A stretch of 64,000 nt of DNA from Viscum album (Eukaryota > Streptophyta > Magnoliopsida > Santalales > Viscaceae). Numbering within the stretch: the stretch's first letter is position 1; each line of letters starts with the position of its first letter. The notes under the pieces were generated by a model, which saw only the letters and a program-made list of their open reading frames with translations, ran no database searches and was not told the DNA's origin. The position numbers were made by a program, and so were the translations under genes. Positions 26,813-38,220 of the stretch are shown here, piece after piece. The stretch covers positions 9,810,001 through 9,874,000 of the forward strand of contig OY728142.1 of NCBI GenBank assembly GCA_963277665.1, read 5' to 3'.

Positions 26813-29470
26813 TGTAATAACCCATGATTTTATAACTAAAATTTCCCTATGAATGGATAAGTACCATATTAAGTAATATTCTTATAAAAATCACATTCAC
26901 CACATTGGTTATTTTAGACCATTTTAAAATATAACTGGCCATGTTAAAAAGAATATTAAAAATAATAACCATCTATAATATTTTCATTGTAAAATGAGCA
27001 TTAGTATTAGTATATTAGGGATTATAATAATTTAAAATTTCACAAAAAATAAGAAGTTATTGCCTCCACTAGAAGGATCATACCCTGTGAAGCCTATTTA
27101 TTAACATTTCTGGGGGAGATTGCTCCACTAGGATTTTCCCTTCAAAAAACCCAAGATTATATTCAAGAACTAAATCTTGAGTAAACCCTTTTATTTTAGA
27201 AATTATGGATTCTCTAGATCACATATCAATCAATGTACCCTAAACCACCTCAGAAAAGCACCATCATCACACACTTTATCCTTGGAGAATAAGATGGTGT
27301 GTTGCCCCACCGTTGGTGGTAGGGTGTTAAGGGCTTGGGGGGAGAGGGGCAGGTCGTGGGGTCAAGTCCATGGGCTTGCGATTTACATGTAATTTTCTTC
27401 CTTGTGTGTGTGCCTCTTTCGCGGTTGTACCAAAATTTTTAATAAGATGGTGTAATAAGGTATTATATATATTGACCCTAGTAATATAAATTTTCAAATT
27501 TTATTTTTAATGAAATTGTGATTATATTTATCCCAATCAATTATTACATTATAAATGAATATATAATGAGTTATATAAAATTGATATATTGATACGAAGA
27601 TATTAAAATTGTATTTCTGGGAAATAAATTCTTTAAATTAAGACAAACATTCAATAATTTCAAGATTTTTTTATCAAAATATTATATTAAAGTATTATTA
27701 TGATATAAAAATTATTTAATTACAAATGAGAATATCATTTAATTAATTACAATGTAATTTTTGTATGGTTTGAAAAATGGTTAATATTGTCAAAAGAAAT
27801 ATTATTCAGTAAATATATAGTTCTATTTAAAAGTTAAAATTTTCATATTTTGAAACTAATTTGAAAAGAAGTATTATTTTTGAAATAATCATGTAAAATT
27901 TATTAGATAGTTAATTTTTCATTATTTTCTATGATAGGAAAATTTTTTGGAAACATATTAATATAGTTTAAATATATAGTATGTATTATTAAAATATAAT
28001 GAGAAAAAAGTGTTTAAAAAATGCCATAAAAGGCTTATATAAACATGTATATATTTAACCTCTAAATAATTAGTTTTAAATATTGTTTGATTAATTTTAT
28101 AATCCTTTAATGAAACCTAAAAAACATATATTTTATTATTAGGTTTTAATTCAATTATTTATAAACATGGCTTAGTTTCACATAACCAACTTTATAATAT
28201 TAATATTTTATGTTTTTATAGTTATATAATTTTTAAAAAAATCCCTTTTGGTAGAAAATGTAGGAAAAATGGAAATATTTGTGGTTTTATTATCTTATCA
28301 AATATAGTCTGAAAACTATTTTTAGAAATTAATAAATAAGTCCCCTCAATGTTCCTATATTACCCACCAACCTCTATCTCGTGTTCACTCAAAACCCATT
28401 GAGAATGAAATCCTTCTCCCTATCTCTCTCTAAATCCCTCAAAATGTGTTCCCAATATCTTAATAAGCATCTTTCTATATTTTATAAGTGCCCTCTCAAT
28501 GTAAAGGGTTCTCTCCTCTGTTATTTATTCTTGCATATTATTGTATTATGTAATATGATTTTAAACATTTCTTATCAGAATGTATTTTTAAACATAAATT
28601 TTATAGTCCTTACGATTTCCATGTAATAATAAACCACATTTCACTCCCATAAAATCCTTCCATTAATCATTATGTATACCTATTATGCTATCAAAATTAT
28701 CCTCCCATTTTTCATTATAAACATTTATTTAGTGAATACTCATCCCCATTTCCACTCAATGGTATTCACCAAGACATATCTATGATAAATTAATTGATTA
28801 AATCCATGTAATTGAACCACACACCATAATTGTGGGATCAAAATCAATGTATGATTCTCTTTTTTTGTATCATCTATGTGGAACGAAAATAAATGTATAT
28901 AATATATATGTGATGGGTGGTCCGGGATTATATATCCCTCCATTGGATTGGGTAATTTTTTTCTCATGATATACCTTGCATGGTGTATGGAATGTTATAC
29001 TATGAACACTATATTATGTGGTCTTTGAAGTTATCCATGCCATATTATTTTGATGACATGTTTTAGGTTGTTGAAAACATCATATGTTTCCTTGATGTTA
29101 TCATCTTACATCATGCTTCGATGTTCATGTTTATGATTCCCACACATTTTATGTGATGTTGATATACCGATTTACTAACCCATATTATTTTAATTATGTT
29201 ATAATTTTATTATACCCTTATAGGGATTTATAGATCGTCCCTTTCATATGTATATCACAAGGTTACCCTGTGCAGTTTTAGAAGAGTGATGGAGTTTTTA
29301 GTGCATGTTATGTAGTTTTAAATAATGTTAGTCTATCCCTTGTTTCAATATTTTAAGTTTTGTATATAATAACCCAAATAAACTAGTCATTTAGATATTT
29401 TGAGATTGTATTATGTTTCTATTTATATAATAAATCATTAATTAAGTTATATTAAACATATGGGTTGTAA
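26813..29470 (+). repeat. 3' LTR of element A, interrupted by a SINE
   Basis: It starts TGTAATAACCC and aligns with 19,298-21,776. Without the 140 bp SINE and one 13 bp duplication its length is about 2,505 bp, against 2,479 bp for the 5' LTR. The right edge was set where ATATGGGTTGT (21,764 and 29,458) stops aligning. Confidence 0.82.
27288..27453 (+). mobile_element. tRNA-derived SINE with perfect 13 bp target duplication
   Basis: The insert is 27,301-27,440 (140 bp). It is flanked by AATAAGATGGTGT at 27,288-27,300 and 27,441-27,453. The 5' LTR of the same element has a single version of this site (near 19,774) and no insert, so the empty site is present in the same window. Inside are an A-box-like GTGGTAGGGTG (27,316-27,326), a B-box-like GGGTCAAGTCC (27,359-27,369) and a 3' end CCAAAATTTTT. 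Plant SINEs such as p-SINE1 and Au have short T-rich tails and pol III promoters of this kind. The insert is much more GC-rich than its surroundings. Mobilisation would need a LINE elsewhere. Confidence 0.85.
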
Positions 29471-29628
29471 TAGTTTCAGTTCATGAGGTAGAACATAGTC
29501 TAGGGAATCATGAACACCAACCCAATTGAAATTCAATGTTATCAGGGTTATAGTATTTTGTATTTGGATTTCATTATGATAGTATATATATATATATATA
29601 TATATAATCCCATATAAAATAATTTTAT
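29471..29628. other. spacer between element A and the E array, with (TA)n
   Basis: No gene is seen. A TA microsatellite occupies 29,583-29,606. The spacer is either host DNA or the decayed edge of the E array. Confidence 0.4.
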
Positions 29629-29674
29629 TGAGAAGAGACATAGTTCTAGTAACCATAAGTGACATCCCCAACAA
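29629..29674 (-). repeat. partial E-type spacer motif
   Basis: AGAAGAGACATAGTTCTAGT and the following AACCATAAGTGACATCCCCAA match the motif at 31,455-31,500 and, less well, 54,300-54,345. It is the left end of the E tandem array. Confidence 0.6.
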
Positions 29675-31417
29675 ACCAAAGGATGGAAATAAATTCCAAC
29701 GACTTTAGAGAATGATGAGTGAAAATATTCTCTAAAAACTCAAAAAATCTATTAAGAAATATATTACATCCAAGAACATAATATGATGAATGTGAAATAA
29801 ATTTCATCACTGAATAAAAACTAGTATAAGAAATACATCATGTTAAAATAAAAAATATAAATAATTATTCTAGGATAAAACTCCATAGTATAAATATTAT
29901 GTTTCCAATGTGGTGATGCACCATGTTAATATGTTGGAACTCCCTAGTTCTAGCTCCATAAATAAAATAAACAACCTCAAGGAAAACAACTAGTGAAGTT
30001 ATAAATTCTCCCATTCATAATATAATGGTTTACAACATTTGAAAATTCAGCACAGTTCCAAAATAGGGGTGATTTTATCACTCAGCTGGAAACCCCTATA
30101 TAATTAGCAAAAAATTACTCAATGATTTGAATAATTTAGTAAATTTATTATAAAACTGGTGGGAATTAGAAAAACAATTTTATAAGCTATTGAAAAATTG
30201 AATGGTAAGAAAATAAAAAATAAAAATTTTCTAGAAATATCATGTTATATTTTATAATCATTATAATTCTACACCCACACACACTGCATAAAACCTTTGA
30301 CCTCCATATACTCACGAGTGGTGAGCCTTCTCATCTCAATATTATTTCCTAGTGAACCATTTTATGGAGATAATTTCATGTTATTATTCTATCCCATATT
30401 TATAGGGGTACTTTAATTCCCTTATTTTGTCATATTTTCACATGAATTCTCTGAAACAAAATTCTTCTTGGCTAACCATTAAAATAGTTGAAAACTCAAT
30501 CCCTATTATGATTCCTTTAAAATCTAATTTTATGCCACGTTTCAAAGAAACCTTTTGAAATAACATCATAATATGTACTATAAATATAAATATTGACAAC
30601 GTTTTTACATAAAATGAATAAGGAAAATTTAATAAAAAAACATGCCAAAGTGTTATAAAATAGTAATGTAGGAGTGAATACACCTGCCCTAATTTTTTTT
30701 GGTATTATATATCTAAGATGATTACACCCATCCTAGGTCTTCCTTACATTCCTCTATTAAAACATGTGAATATCTCATAATAATAATCTAATTATCATTC
30801 CATATATCTATGTTTTCACACTGATCTATATTTCTACTCATGAAATAGTAAAGATTTCAAAGATGAGAAACAATAACGAGATCCAATCCATTACATTCCA
30901 CAATTGACTTCTTGGAGATATATGGAAATATTAGTCAAGATGTAAAGGATTTACAAAATTCACCTAGTGTATCCCAATAAGGATTGAGGGAGGTAAAATC
31001 AATCATGTGAGAAATTATAATTTCATATTGTGCTAAAACCAGTTGGGATCATATGAATTCATGATATGAATTCTCTATTCATGTTGTGAATGGTTGAGCG
31101 GTCACATATACTAAAAATCACATAAAAAATATTTATAAATCCTTGAAAACCATTTCATGGTGTGAATGGTTTTTACATCATGAACATCCCCCGCCATTGA
31201 CCTGAAAAAAGACACTTCATGCTTTGAAACCCTTCATTGCATCAGCCCATCACTACTTTAAATCATGAATATACAATTCATAGTGTAGATTTTATTATAT
31301 CCAAATTCTAGATTTCTTTCATTTTACTCCACCAAACTCTTCTAGGAATGTATCCCAATGATTCCAAAAATATAAATGTATAAAATTATGGAGAACCTCT
31401 AACACTAGGTTTAAAAC
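29675..31417 (-). repeat. LTR-like unit E, copy 3
   Basis: The 1.74 kb unit aligns with 52,505-54,255 and 54,351-56,078. Shared anchors are ACCAAAGGATGGAAAT at the left, a 'CAACCTCAAGGA...CTAGTGAAG' block near 29,970, CACTCAG near 30,080 with AAxCCCCxxxxAATT, CTCACGAGTGGTGAG near 30,312, GGAATGAGATCC-like text near 30,880 and TTCATGxTGTGAATGG repeats near 31,075. Orientation is taken from the PPT-like spacer on its right, which makes it an LTR read on the minus strand. Confidence 0.72.
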
Positions 31418-31510
31418 TCTTCCCACCATTGGGATTTTCACCCCAACTCATTGGCTTTTGAAGAGACAGAGTGCTACTAACCATAAGTGACATCCCCAAT
31501 ACACTAAATG
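31418..31510 (-). repeat. short spacer between E units, PPT-like
   Basis: On the minus strand it reads GGGGATGTCACTTATGG ... GAGTTGGGGTG ... CCAATGGTGGGAAGAG and then enters unit E copy 3. The counterpart at 54,256-54,350 reads TGGTGGGGAGAA|TGTTGCAGCCCC. The last part resembles a polypurine tract followed by a TGTTxCAxCCCC LTR start. Confidence 0.6.
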
Positions 31511-31518
31511 CTAATAAA
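31511..31518 (+). repeat. left target-site duplication of element C
   Basis: CTAATAAA directly before element C matches GTAATAAA at 52,505-52,512 directly after it (7 of 8 positions). Gypsy elements usually duplicate about 5 bp, so part of this match may be chance. Confidence 0.6.
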
Positions 31519-34044
31519 TGATGGAATAATGTTTTTTGAACCTTTATATTTACATTTATATATAAAAAATATATAACAGTGGATAACTTTTGGGTCTCTC
31601 TCAATAAATTAGTGATTAATTCTCTAGTGGCATTTCTGAAAATAATTTTTTTTGGTTATTAAATTTTGAAGGAACCATATGAAAAAATAATGAAATAGTG
31701 ATGAGAAGCGTACTTGGAGTGATGAAACAATGAATAAAATTGAAATATAGGAAAAAACAATAAGGAGTGGAGAGTAAAATTCAACATGAACAAGGAATGA
31801 TATAGGTTGATTCACCCTCAACTTCTTATCTCAGGTCTTCTTATTAAATAAATCTCTAACTCTCATCCTCACTCAGTGCATGGTTGATGGCTCTATGAAC
31901 ACACCATTATCACCAAAAGCATTGATAATTAATGTTAAGAATCCACTCTAACATTAAAACAATCCCCCAATGTGAAGAAACAAATTAGTTAAGTCACTCT
32001 ATCGAGGAATTCATCTCAATAGTTGTGGTCATCAAAAAACAAAAAAATTCAGAACCTCACATGACAAATCAAATGAGTATGTTAAGAGAAAATGGAAAAA
32101 AGAATCAAGGGTAGAGGAGTATTAAACAAATATCATGAAATATTTATCTCCCATAATATACCAAATAATATTCATAATCTGATAAGTGTAAACAAGAGGT
32201 GATGATCATCAAGAAACTTGAATAACTAGGAATAATCGAGATTCAATTTCATGATCATGCCTTAGAAATTTATATTTCATTTTTTGAGATTCAAGATCAT
32301 ATCATAGAGTAATAAGAATGAACTATCAAAATATTTTCAAATATTAAAAACACTATAGTGAGGATTACAAAACAAAATAAAATTGGGAAACAATGAAAAT
32401 GTAATGTAAAAGAGGGAGAGCAGTTCATGTCTCCAAGAATCGAGTCAATTATAATTTATGTGGATATGAATATAATACGATAACACCACCTCTTATTAAA
32501 AAAATAGTTATGGTAACAAATAATGATATCCTAAGTAATAGGTTGGAATTCCTTGTGGCGTTATGTGATGTTCTCATCACCAGCATTGAGTGACAACACT
32601 ATAAAAATTTATAGCCTCTCTAATAGACCTGTGATTCCCCAAGAATTGTTATTATAATGGCCATTATCACTAACCATGATCACTTTATCCATAACTTTCA
32701 CTCTTCCTACCTGGTTCAACCAACTAACCATAAAAAATCTCACAGACAGTATATATGAGCAGCTCCAATTATTTTACCTAAATTCCAATTTGGGCTCACA
32801 CATATTAACTAACAAGTATATTTTTCTATATTATTATATAAAAATATATATTTCAGAATTATACTAGTATTATATATATATATATATATGAATTTATATT
32901 TTAATATTTATATAGTTATTATTAAAAATATCAATACTAAATTTTTTAAAATTATTATTTTATAAATATAAAATTATTTACAAATATTAATATGATTAAT
33001 ATATATTTTTATATATCTGTACCTATTTTAAATATTATTTTTATATATATATATATATATTTTATAATTTTATTTTTTATTTTTTATTCTCTTTATCCTC
33101 TATCACAGGTTCTTCTTCTCTAAGTCGGAGGGATCTTTTCACATCAACAGCTTCTCTTGCACACTTGGGTGCGGTAGTGGATCTCAATCCATGGAAGCAT
33201 TTCATGACCGTCCTCCTTCAATAGCATTGAATATGGTTAAGTCAGTTTCAGCAGAAAAGCATGACTTCATCTTTTGTGGTCTTGATTCGATGATAATACT
33301 TATCTAGTCATGTTTCTTAGTGGACAAGAACACAGATCTAGTTTTATAGGTAAGGTGGTGTTCAGATCTAGTGTGAATGCTTTTTCATAGTATGACAAAT
33401 ATGGTGTGGTTGATTCGGTTTCTTCAATGGTGAACTAAAAGCTTTAGATTCATGTTGTGGGTTGCGAGAATCATGCTTTGAATAGAATATTCATCTTCTA
33501 GCATGGCTATAAGAGATGATTTATCAAAGTTATTTAGTGGTGGTTTGATTTTGATGGTAGTAGGTAGAAAGTGGGGGTGGTTGATTGATAGCTATAGGTG
33601 AATGGTGGAACTGTATCAGAGCATGAGAAGTGACTAATGTATGTCATGGATGAAGATTATTGAAGACCAATAGATGTTTTTCAATGGTATAAGGGGAAAG
33701 GGATAGCTTCAAATATTGGAATGGTATATCTTCTAGCACACAATTATATATGGACTGGGGTGATGGAGTAAGCACAATGTTGATGGTAGAACCAACTAGG
33801 GTGGTGGATCTGTTGGCGATTGTAGGGTAGACCGATGGTGCTTGTGGTAGATGTATACTGGTAGATATAGAGTGTAGAGGGAAGTGGTAGAAAAGAAAAC
33901 CTTTAATAGGTTAGACTGGTAGAAGAATTTTAGTGTTAGATCTACAAAAAAATCATAGTTTTTTACAATTTAGTGACATCTCCAAAAACATTGAAATCAA
34001 CTAACACATTCAATTATAAAATTAATTCCTTAAAAATTATATAA
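31519..34044 (-). repeat. 3' LTR of element C, first piece
   Basis: Aligns with 49,486-52,024. Anchors: CATTTCTGAAAAT (31,632 and 49,600), GTGCATGGTTGATGGCTCTA (31,875; 49,840), ACCTGTGATTCCCCA (32,626; 50,587), CTCxAATTATTTTACC (32,763; 50,725) and GTAGAAAGTGG-like text near 33,560 (51,590). Both copies have TA-rich blocks before a less AT-rich block. Ends at the D insertion. Confidence 0.82.
32866..33062. repeat. TA-rich microsatellite blocks in the C LTR
   Basis: Runs of TATATA at about 32,872-32,888 and 33,042-33,060 correspond to runs at 50,777-50,850 in the other LTR. They are a shared property of the LTR and have changed in length since insertion. Confidence 0.7.
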
Positions 34045-34765
34045 TGAAACACCTTTTTCAAGATGATGGAAGTGAAAAAATGTTTTGTGCCCTTCCTTCA
34101 TCCAAATGGAGGAGAGATAATGACCCTCGATTCCCACCTTCAATTGGCCTCAGAGAGTAAACTTGCACCAAGGGTATAGAATCGCACACAAAATGGAAGG
34201 CATTACCCTTTTTAAGAAAAACTGTATCAGTAGTTAAGATGGTAAAAAATCCCAAGAAACTATAAACATTTATATAAAGGAAAATAAAATCCAAACCATG
34301 CTTGATTTAAACATAAACTATGAAATAATTACAACCAAAGTAGCAAAGTAAGTACAAAAAGAAATATACTAAGAAGAAACATAGAAACTATCCTGACACC
34401 AAAGTTAGTAATGTCCATCATGGTCCTTAGAATCCTCCAGGAAATCCTGAAAATAGTTTTACAAATGTTGGGTTAGTATACTACTATACACATTAGGAAA
34501 ACTAAAGTCACAAGTGAAAAAGTGGTAGAACATACTAATTCCCCTATGAGATAATAGTAGAACCTCAAAGAACCTACCAATAAGTACTAACCCTCCCATC
34601 CCCACCAAGTCACACTCACTAAATAATTCATGTCAAGTAAATTAGTAGTATAACCACATTGACATTTGGGTACCTCACACCACTTTCCAACTTTTTATAT
34701 GCTCATTCATAATGGCTAAATTCTTAACACTACCACTCTTCCAAAATGCAATCCCACTACCACAA

Positions 34766-34882
34766 CCTACCCACAAACATCTGGGCTTCAATCCACACAC
34801 AAATCCCACCCACACACACCTAGGACACAACCACATCACACATCCTACCAATAGACACTTGGTACACAACAACCATTACTCT
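34766..34882. repeat. three-unit 39 bp minisatellite in the D 3' LTR
   Basis: Three successive 39 bp units begin CCTACCCACAAAC, CCCACCCACACAC and CCTACCAATAGAC. Because 39 is a multiple of three, each strand can carry a 13-residue repeat: PTHxHLGxNPHT-like on plus and RCxWVGxV-like on minus. A less regular version lies at about 43,310-43,425 in the other LTR. The frames are by-products of the repeat, not evidence of a protein. Confidence 0.7.
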
Positions 34883-36910
34883 CACCCAAAGACATATAGT
34901 CCTCATACAAAAAAACGTGGGAAAACAATCTGGGACCACAAACACCCGGTCCCCTCTTCCACAACAAAACATACCTGAAAGATCTTTGACTATGGTAAAC
35001 CTCAACCCATTATAGCCATCTTAGATAAGGTCGAGTATTTATAACTAGGAAGAGGTGCGATGAAGATATTCAGTAACCATACATCATCCCTCCAATTAGG
35101 ATGTTAGGAAAGAAACCCTCTCCAATTAAATGCGGGTGTTTAATAGGAAGTGCTCAACATGGGTGGGGTGCGTATTTATGATCACAAGGAACTAAAAGTT
35201 TATACATGTAGGTAAAGAAACACTTAATCTAACCTATGGTTATCCAAAAAAGCAAAAAACACACATCGAACCACATTTTCTGCTACCCTAATATAAAAAC
35301 CACACAACAATCCAAAATAAAACACAAGCCTAACCCCTTTTAATTTAACTTGTTTCTATTCTTTAATTAAGGGGTTCATATTAATTTACTGTAGAACAAC
35401 CTAGGAAACTAAAAAGAACAAAATTTGCAACTGATTTCATAAGGCTAATGGAAACCAAACACAACTATGTAAAATAAGTATGTAGGGACCATGGTATGTA
35501 TATCCATTACCCATTTATAAGAACAATAAATAATAACCAACATTGAGTGCCATTGCACACCCCCATTTTCCTAGACACTCGTTCAACCACTTCCAACTAT
35601 CATGCTTCAAAGTTATACCACTCATTCATCCTCTAAAAATTGGAATCAATAGCCCCACTATACAACAACACCACACCCAGAACACTCATAAACAAGAAGT
35701 CACAATAAAACCTAGTACTACAACACCACTACCCAACCACTACCCAGAATCAGTCCCACTTCACAGCAAGTCCATCCATTCCACTATCAATCAATCTCTC
35801 AACCTATGTTCCTGTCACACATTCTATACAACCCCTTACAAAAAATCCCACAACACAACACCACCAAACAACAGCCACTCTACACAAACATACCCTTCCC
35901 CATTCACAGTACCATTCCCTATATCCATCTCTGGTACCCACAATTGTGCCTCCTACAATAGCACCACACAACCCCATAAGGCTTGAACCCAACATAACAC
36001 AAAAAACATCCACACCATCAATCCAAGGATATACAGATTTAGCCAAATGGGGTTATTTAATTCCACTTGATAAATAGGGATGATCACAAAATATTTTTCA
36101 TCTTATGACATCCATTTATTTAAACAAATATATGTGCTTAATAAGATTTCATATCACAACCATTTATTAAAGAATCATAAAAAAAATAAAAAATCTCTAA
36201 TTTTTATGAAAATATCACCAATTACTATGATTTTCTTAAGGAATACAACCACAACAAACAATAAAAAGAGACAAAGATTGTATATAAAAAAACTAATCAA
36301 CATCAAACCATCATTAATTACCTTCTTGTTATCTTTAAATCATAATCTTCTCCATCATTTATTACTTGTTTAGGAATAGGATTCACCATTTCTCCCCAAG
36401 GATCATTAGTCAACCCACCTCATATGATACACAAATAAAGTCGAGGTAGAAGAATACATTCTTGAAACAATAGGTGACTAAAACTCCTCTTTGCACAACA
36501 ATAGGGGATCTTGTGAGACGAAGAAAACTCCATGAAAACTAACCTAGAGGGGCCTCTAGCATTTCCTTCTGCCTAATATAAAGAGGAAGGAATTGGGATC
36601 ACCATGGGGGAACAAAAACACAATAATAAGGTAAGATCACAGTTTTGAAGAGACATATCCTATATAAAAGAAAAAATGGTTTCAAAATTCATTAATGTGG
36701 TATCATGTTCAAGATCATGCAGTTTGAATATCTCAAAGTCCCTAGAGAATTAGGATACTATATATATACATAATATCCTTTTAAAATCCCTTAAAAATGC
36801 CCAAAAAATTATTTAATAATATTTTACATAAAATAAAACGTAAGAGGAGAGAAAATGTAAAACCACTCATGAAACTTGAAATTTGGAAAAGGGTGAGACC
36901 GCATTTGGTG

Positions 36911-37180
36911 TTTCACTATTTCAGTGTGGCATCATCACAGTGAAACCATTTTAGTTCCACTATTATGGTGCCACTATTTTAGTGTGCCACCATATCGGTT
37001 CTACTGTTACAGTGTCACCATTACAATGCCACTATTTTGGTGTCCCACAATTTTGATCTGCCACCATTTCAGTTTTCCTCCATTTTGATGTGCCACTATT
37101 TCGTTTTCCGCCATTATAGTGGAACCATTATGATGTGCCACCATCATGGTGCCTCAGCTATAGTGCCACCATTTTAGTGA
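36911..37180. repeat. degenerate 16-20 bp tandem repeats near the D LTR start
   Basis: About fifteen variants of CCACCATTTTAGTGTGC run head to tail. Read on the minus strand they lie about 120-390 nt after the LTR start, that is in U3, where plant LTR elements often carry repeated enhancer motifs. The other LTR has the same array at 45,447-45,650 with fewer units. Confidence 0.78.
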
Positions 37181-37299
37181 AATTTTTTGGGGAAAATATA
37201 TTTTTGGAAAACTACTAAACAAACGACTGTGATCCCCAACAACAACATAAGCACTGGATTTTCATAATAGAATTTATTTAGGAAATATGGTTCATTACA

Positions 37300-37345
37300 T
37301 CAGATACCTCTATAACTATTCTCATCCCGCAAAATTTAAAACCAT
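37300..37345 (-). other. 3' interior edge and polypurine-like tract of element D
   Basis: On the minus strand it reads AATTTTGCGGGATGAGAATA then TTATAGAGG before the LTR. This lines up with the usual AATTTCGAGGACGAAATT...AAGGGGGG end of Tekay/Del-like elements, with the tract decayed. Confidence 0.5.
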
Positions 37346-37790
37346 ACTCAGAAAAATAGGTTTCCAAACAACCACCCCGTAAGATACCTATCTGGGGAAA
37401 ACCTCCCCTTTGTTCAAAAATTTGAGAGAAAACCTCGACATCCATGAACACCTCACCGACCTCTACTACCCCAAAAGACAACAAATACAGCAATGGTCAC
37501 ACTATCTAGACACATAGATTAGGGAGAAACCTCCTATGTGTCAATATACTATCCTTTTTGGGAATCACTAACACATACGCATGAGTTTAATCACATCTGT
37601 ATTAATGTGCCTTTATTTGGGATCAGTTCATCCCCTCCCCACAATAATTACTTTTTCACACACATTCAAGGAACAAGTAAACAACACATATCACAAATAA
37701 TGATTTCAATCATTATAACCTAAGTAAATCACAAATAAAAACACAAGAGAAAAACTCACAAAAGCTCCGGGTACTATGAAATCATCGTTT

Positions 37791-37808
37791 CATCTCTCTC
37801 TCTCTCTC
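37791..37808. repeat. (TC)n microsatellite in element D
   Basis: A run of about eight TC units lies in the 3' part of the D interior, between the C-terminal integrase remnant and the LTR. Confidence 0.7.
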
Positions 37809-37859
37809 AAGTAATCTCCTGGAGGTCATTGTGCATCCATAAAACACAAATCAAAGGAA

Positions 37860-38220
37860 TGATCCATCTACAAAGAACCTTCCCCTCACAATCCTCAATT
37901 ATTATTGGCCGCTCTGCGAATGTCGTGTTATCCTCGATATCAAACTCTCCTCAGTCAATGATGTGAGAGTCATCATGTAGATATCGACAGAGCTAATAGA
38001 CATGGAAAACATTGTGGATCCTCTGTGACTATGGTGGAAATTCCAGCTGATATTACACCTCCCCAACTCGACCCAACAGCTTGAAAGGTTCGATGAGCAT
38101 GGGATAAAGATTCCTTCCTCCACCAGACCCCTACTACCCATGTCGAGGGTAAACCATCAAGAATACATGGTCCCCAACCTAGAACTCCAAAATCTTCATC
38201 ATATGATTGGAATACAACTT
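37860..38220 (-). pseudogene. post-integrase C-terminal domain remnant of element D
   Basis: Minus-strand pieces in order are GDHVFLMVYP, LIEPFKLLGRVGEV, RIHNVFHV, LHDDSHIID, FDIEDNTTFAERPIIIEDCE and GKVL. These follow the conserved tail of Tekay/Del-like gypsy integrases, which aids chromatin targeting in chromoviruses. Stops replace several Trp, Gln and Arg positions. Confidence 0.85.

Larger units (their letters stand above)
19298..29470 (+). mobile_element. element A: full-length dead Ty3/gypsy retrotransposon, Tekay/Del-like
   Basis: The order is 5' LTR, PBS, gag, protease, RT, RNase H, integrase, PPT, 3' LTR, all on the plus strand. Integrase after RNase H marks Ty3/gypsy. The post-integrase C-terminal part (VAYLLALPPNLSELHDVVYV, then a repeat of PVKILDH) matches the chromovirus Tekay/Del type as I know it. 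The LTRs are about 2.48 and 2.50 kb once a SINE is removed from the 3' copy. LTR divergence is high, so the insertion is old. No clean target duplication is visible. Confidence 0.88.
34045..37299 (-). repeat. 3' LTR of element D
   Basis: Aligns with 42,586-45,755. Anchors: CACCAAGGGTATAGAATC (34,165; 42,701), TTTATATAAAGGAAA (34,270; 42,813), CTACCACTCTTCCAAAATG (34,729; 43,271), the 'CACACCCCCATTTTCCTA' block (35,557; 44,106), AACAATAGGTGAC (36,466; 45,021) and CATTACA at the right edge. On the minus strand it begins TGTAATGAACC. Confidence 0.88.

Noticed and set aside
35543..35986. 147-codon Pro/Thr/His-rich plus-strand frame, the longest in the window
   Set aside because: It lies antisense within the 3' LTR of element D, and the matching part of the other LTR (44,077-44,520) breaks it. 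Composition follows an AC-rich strand.
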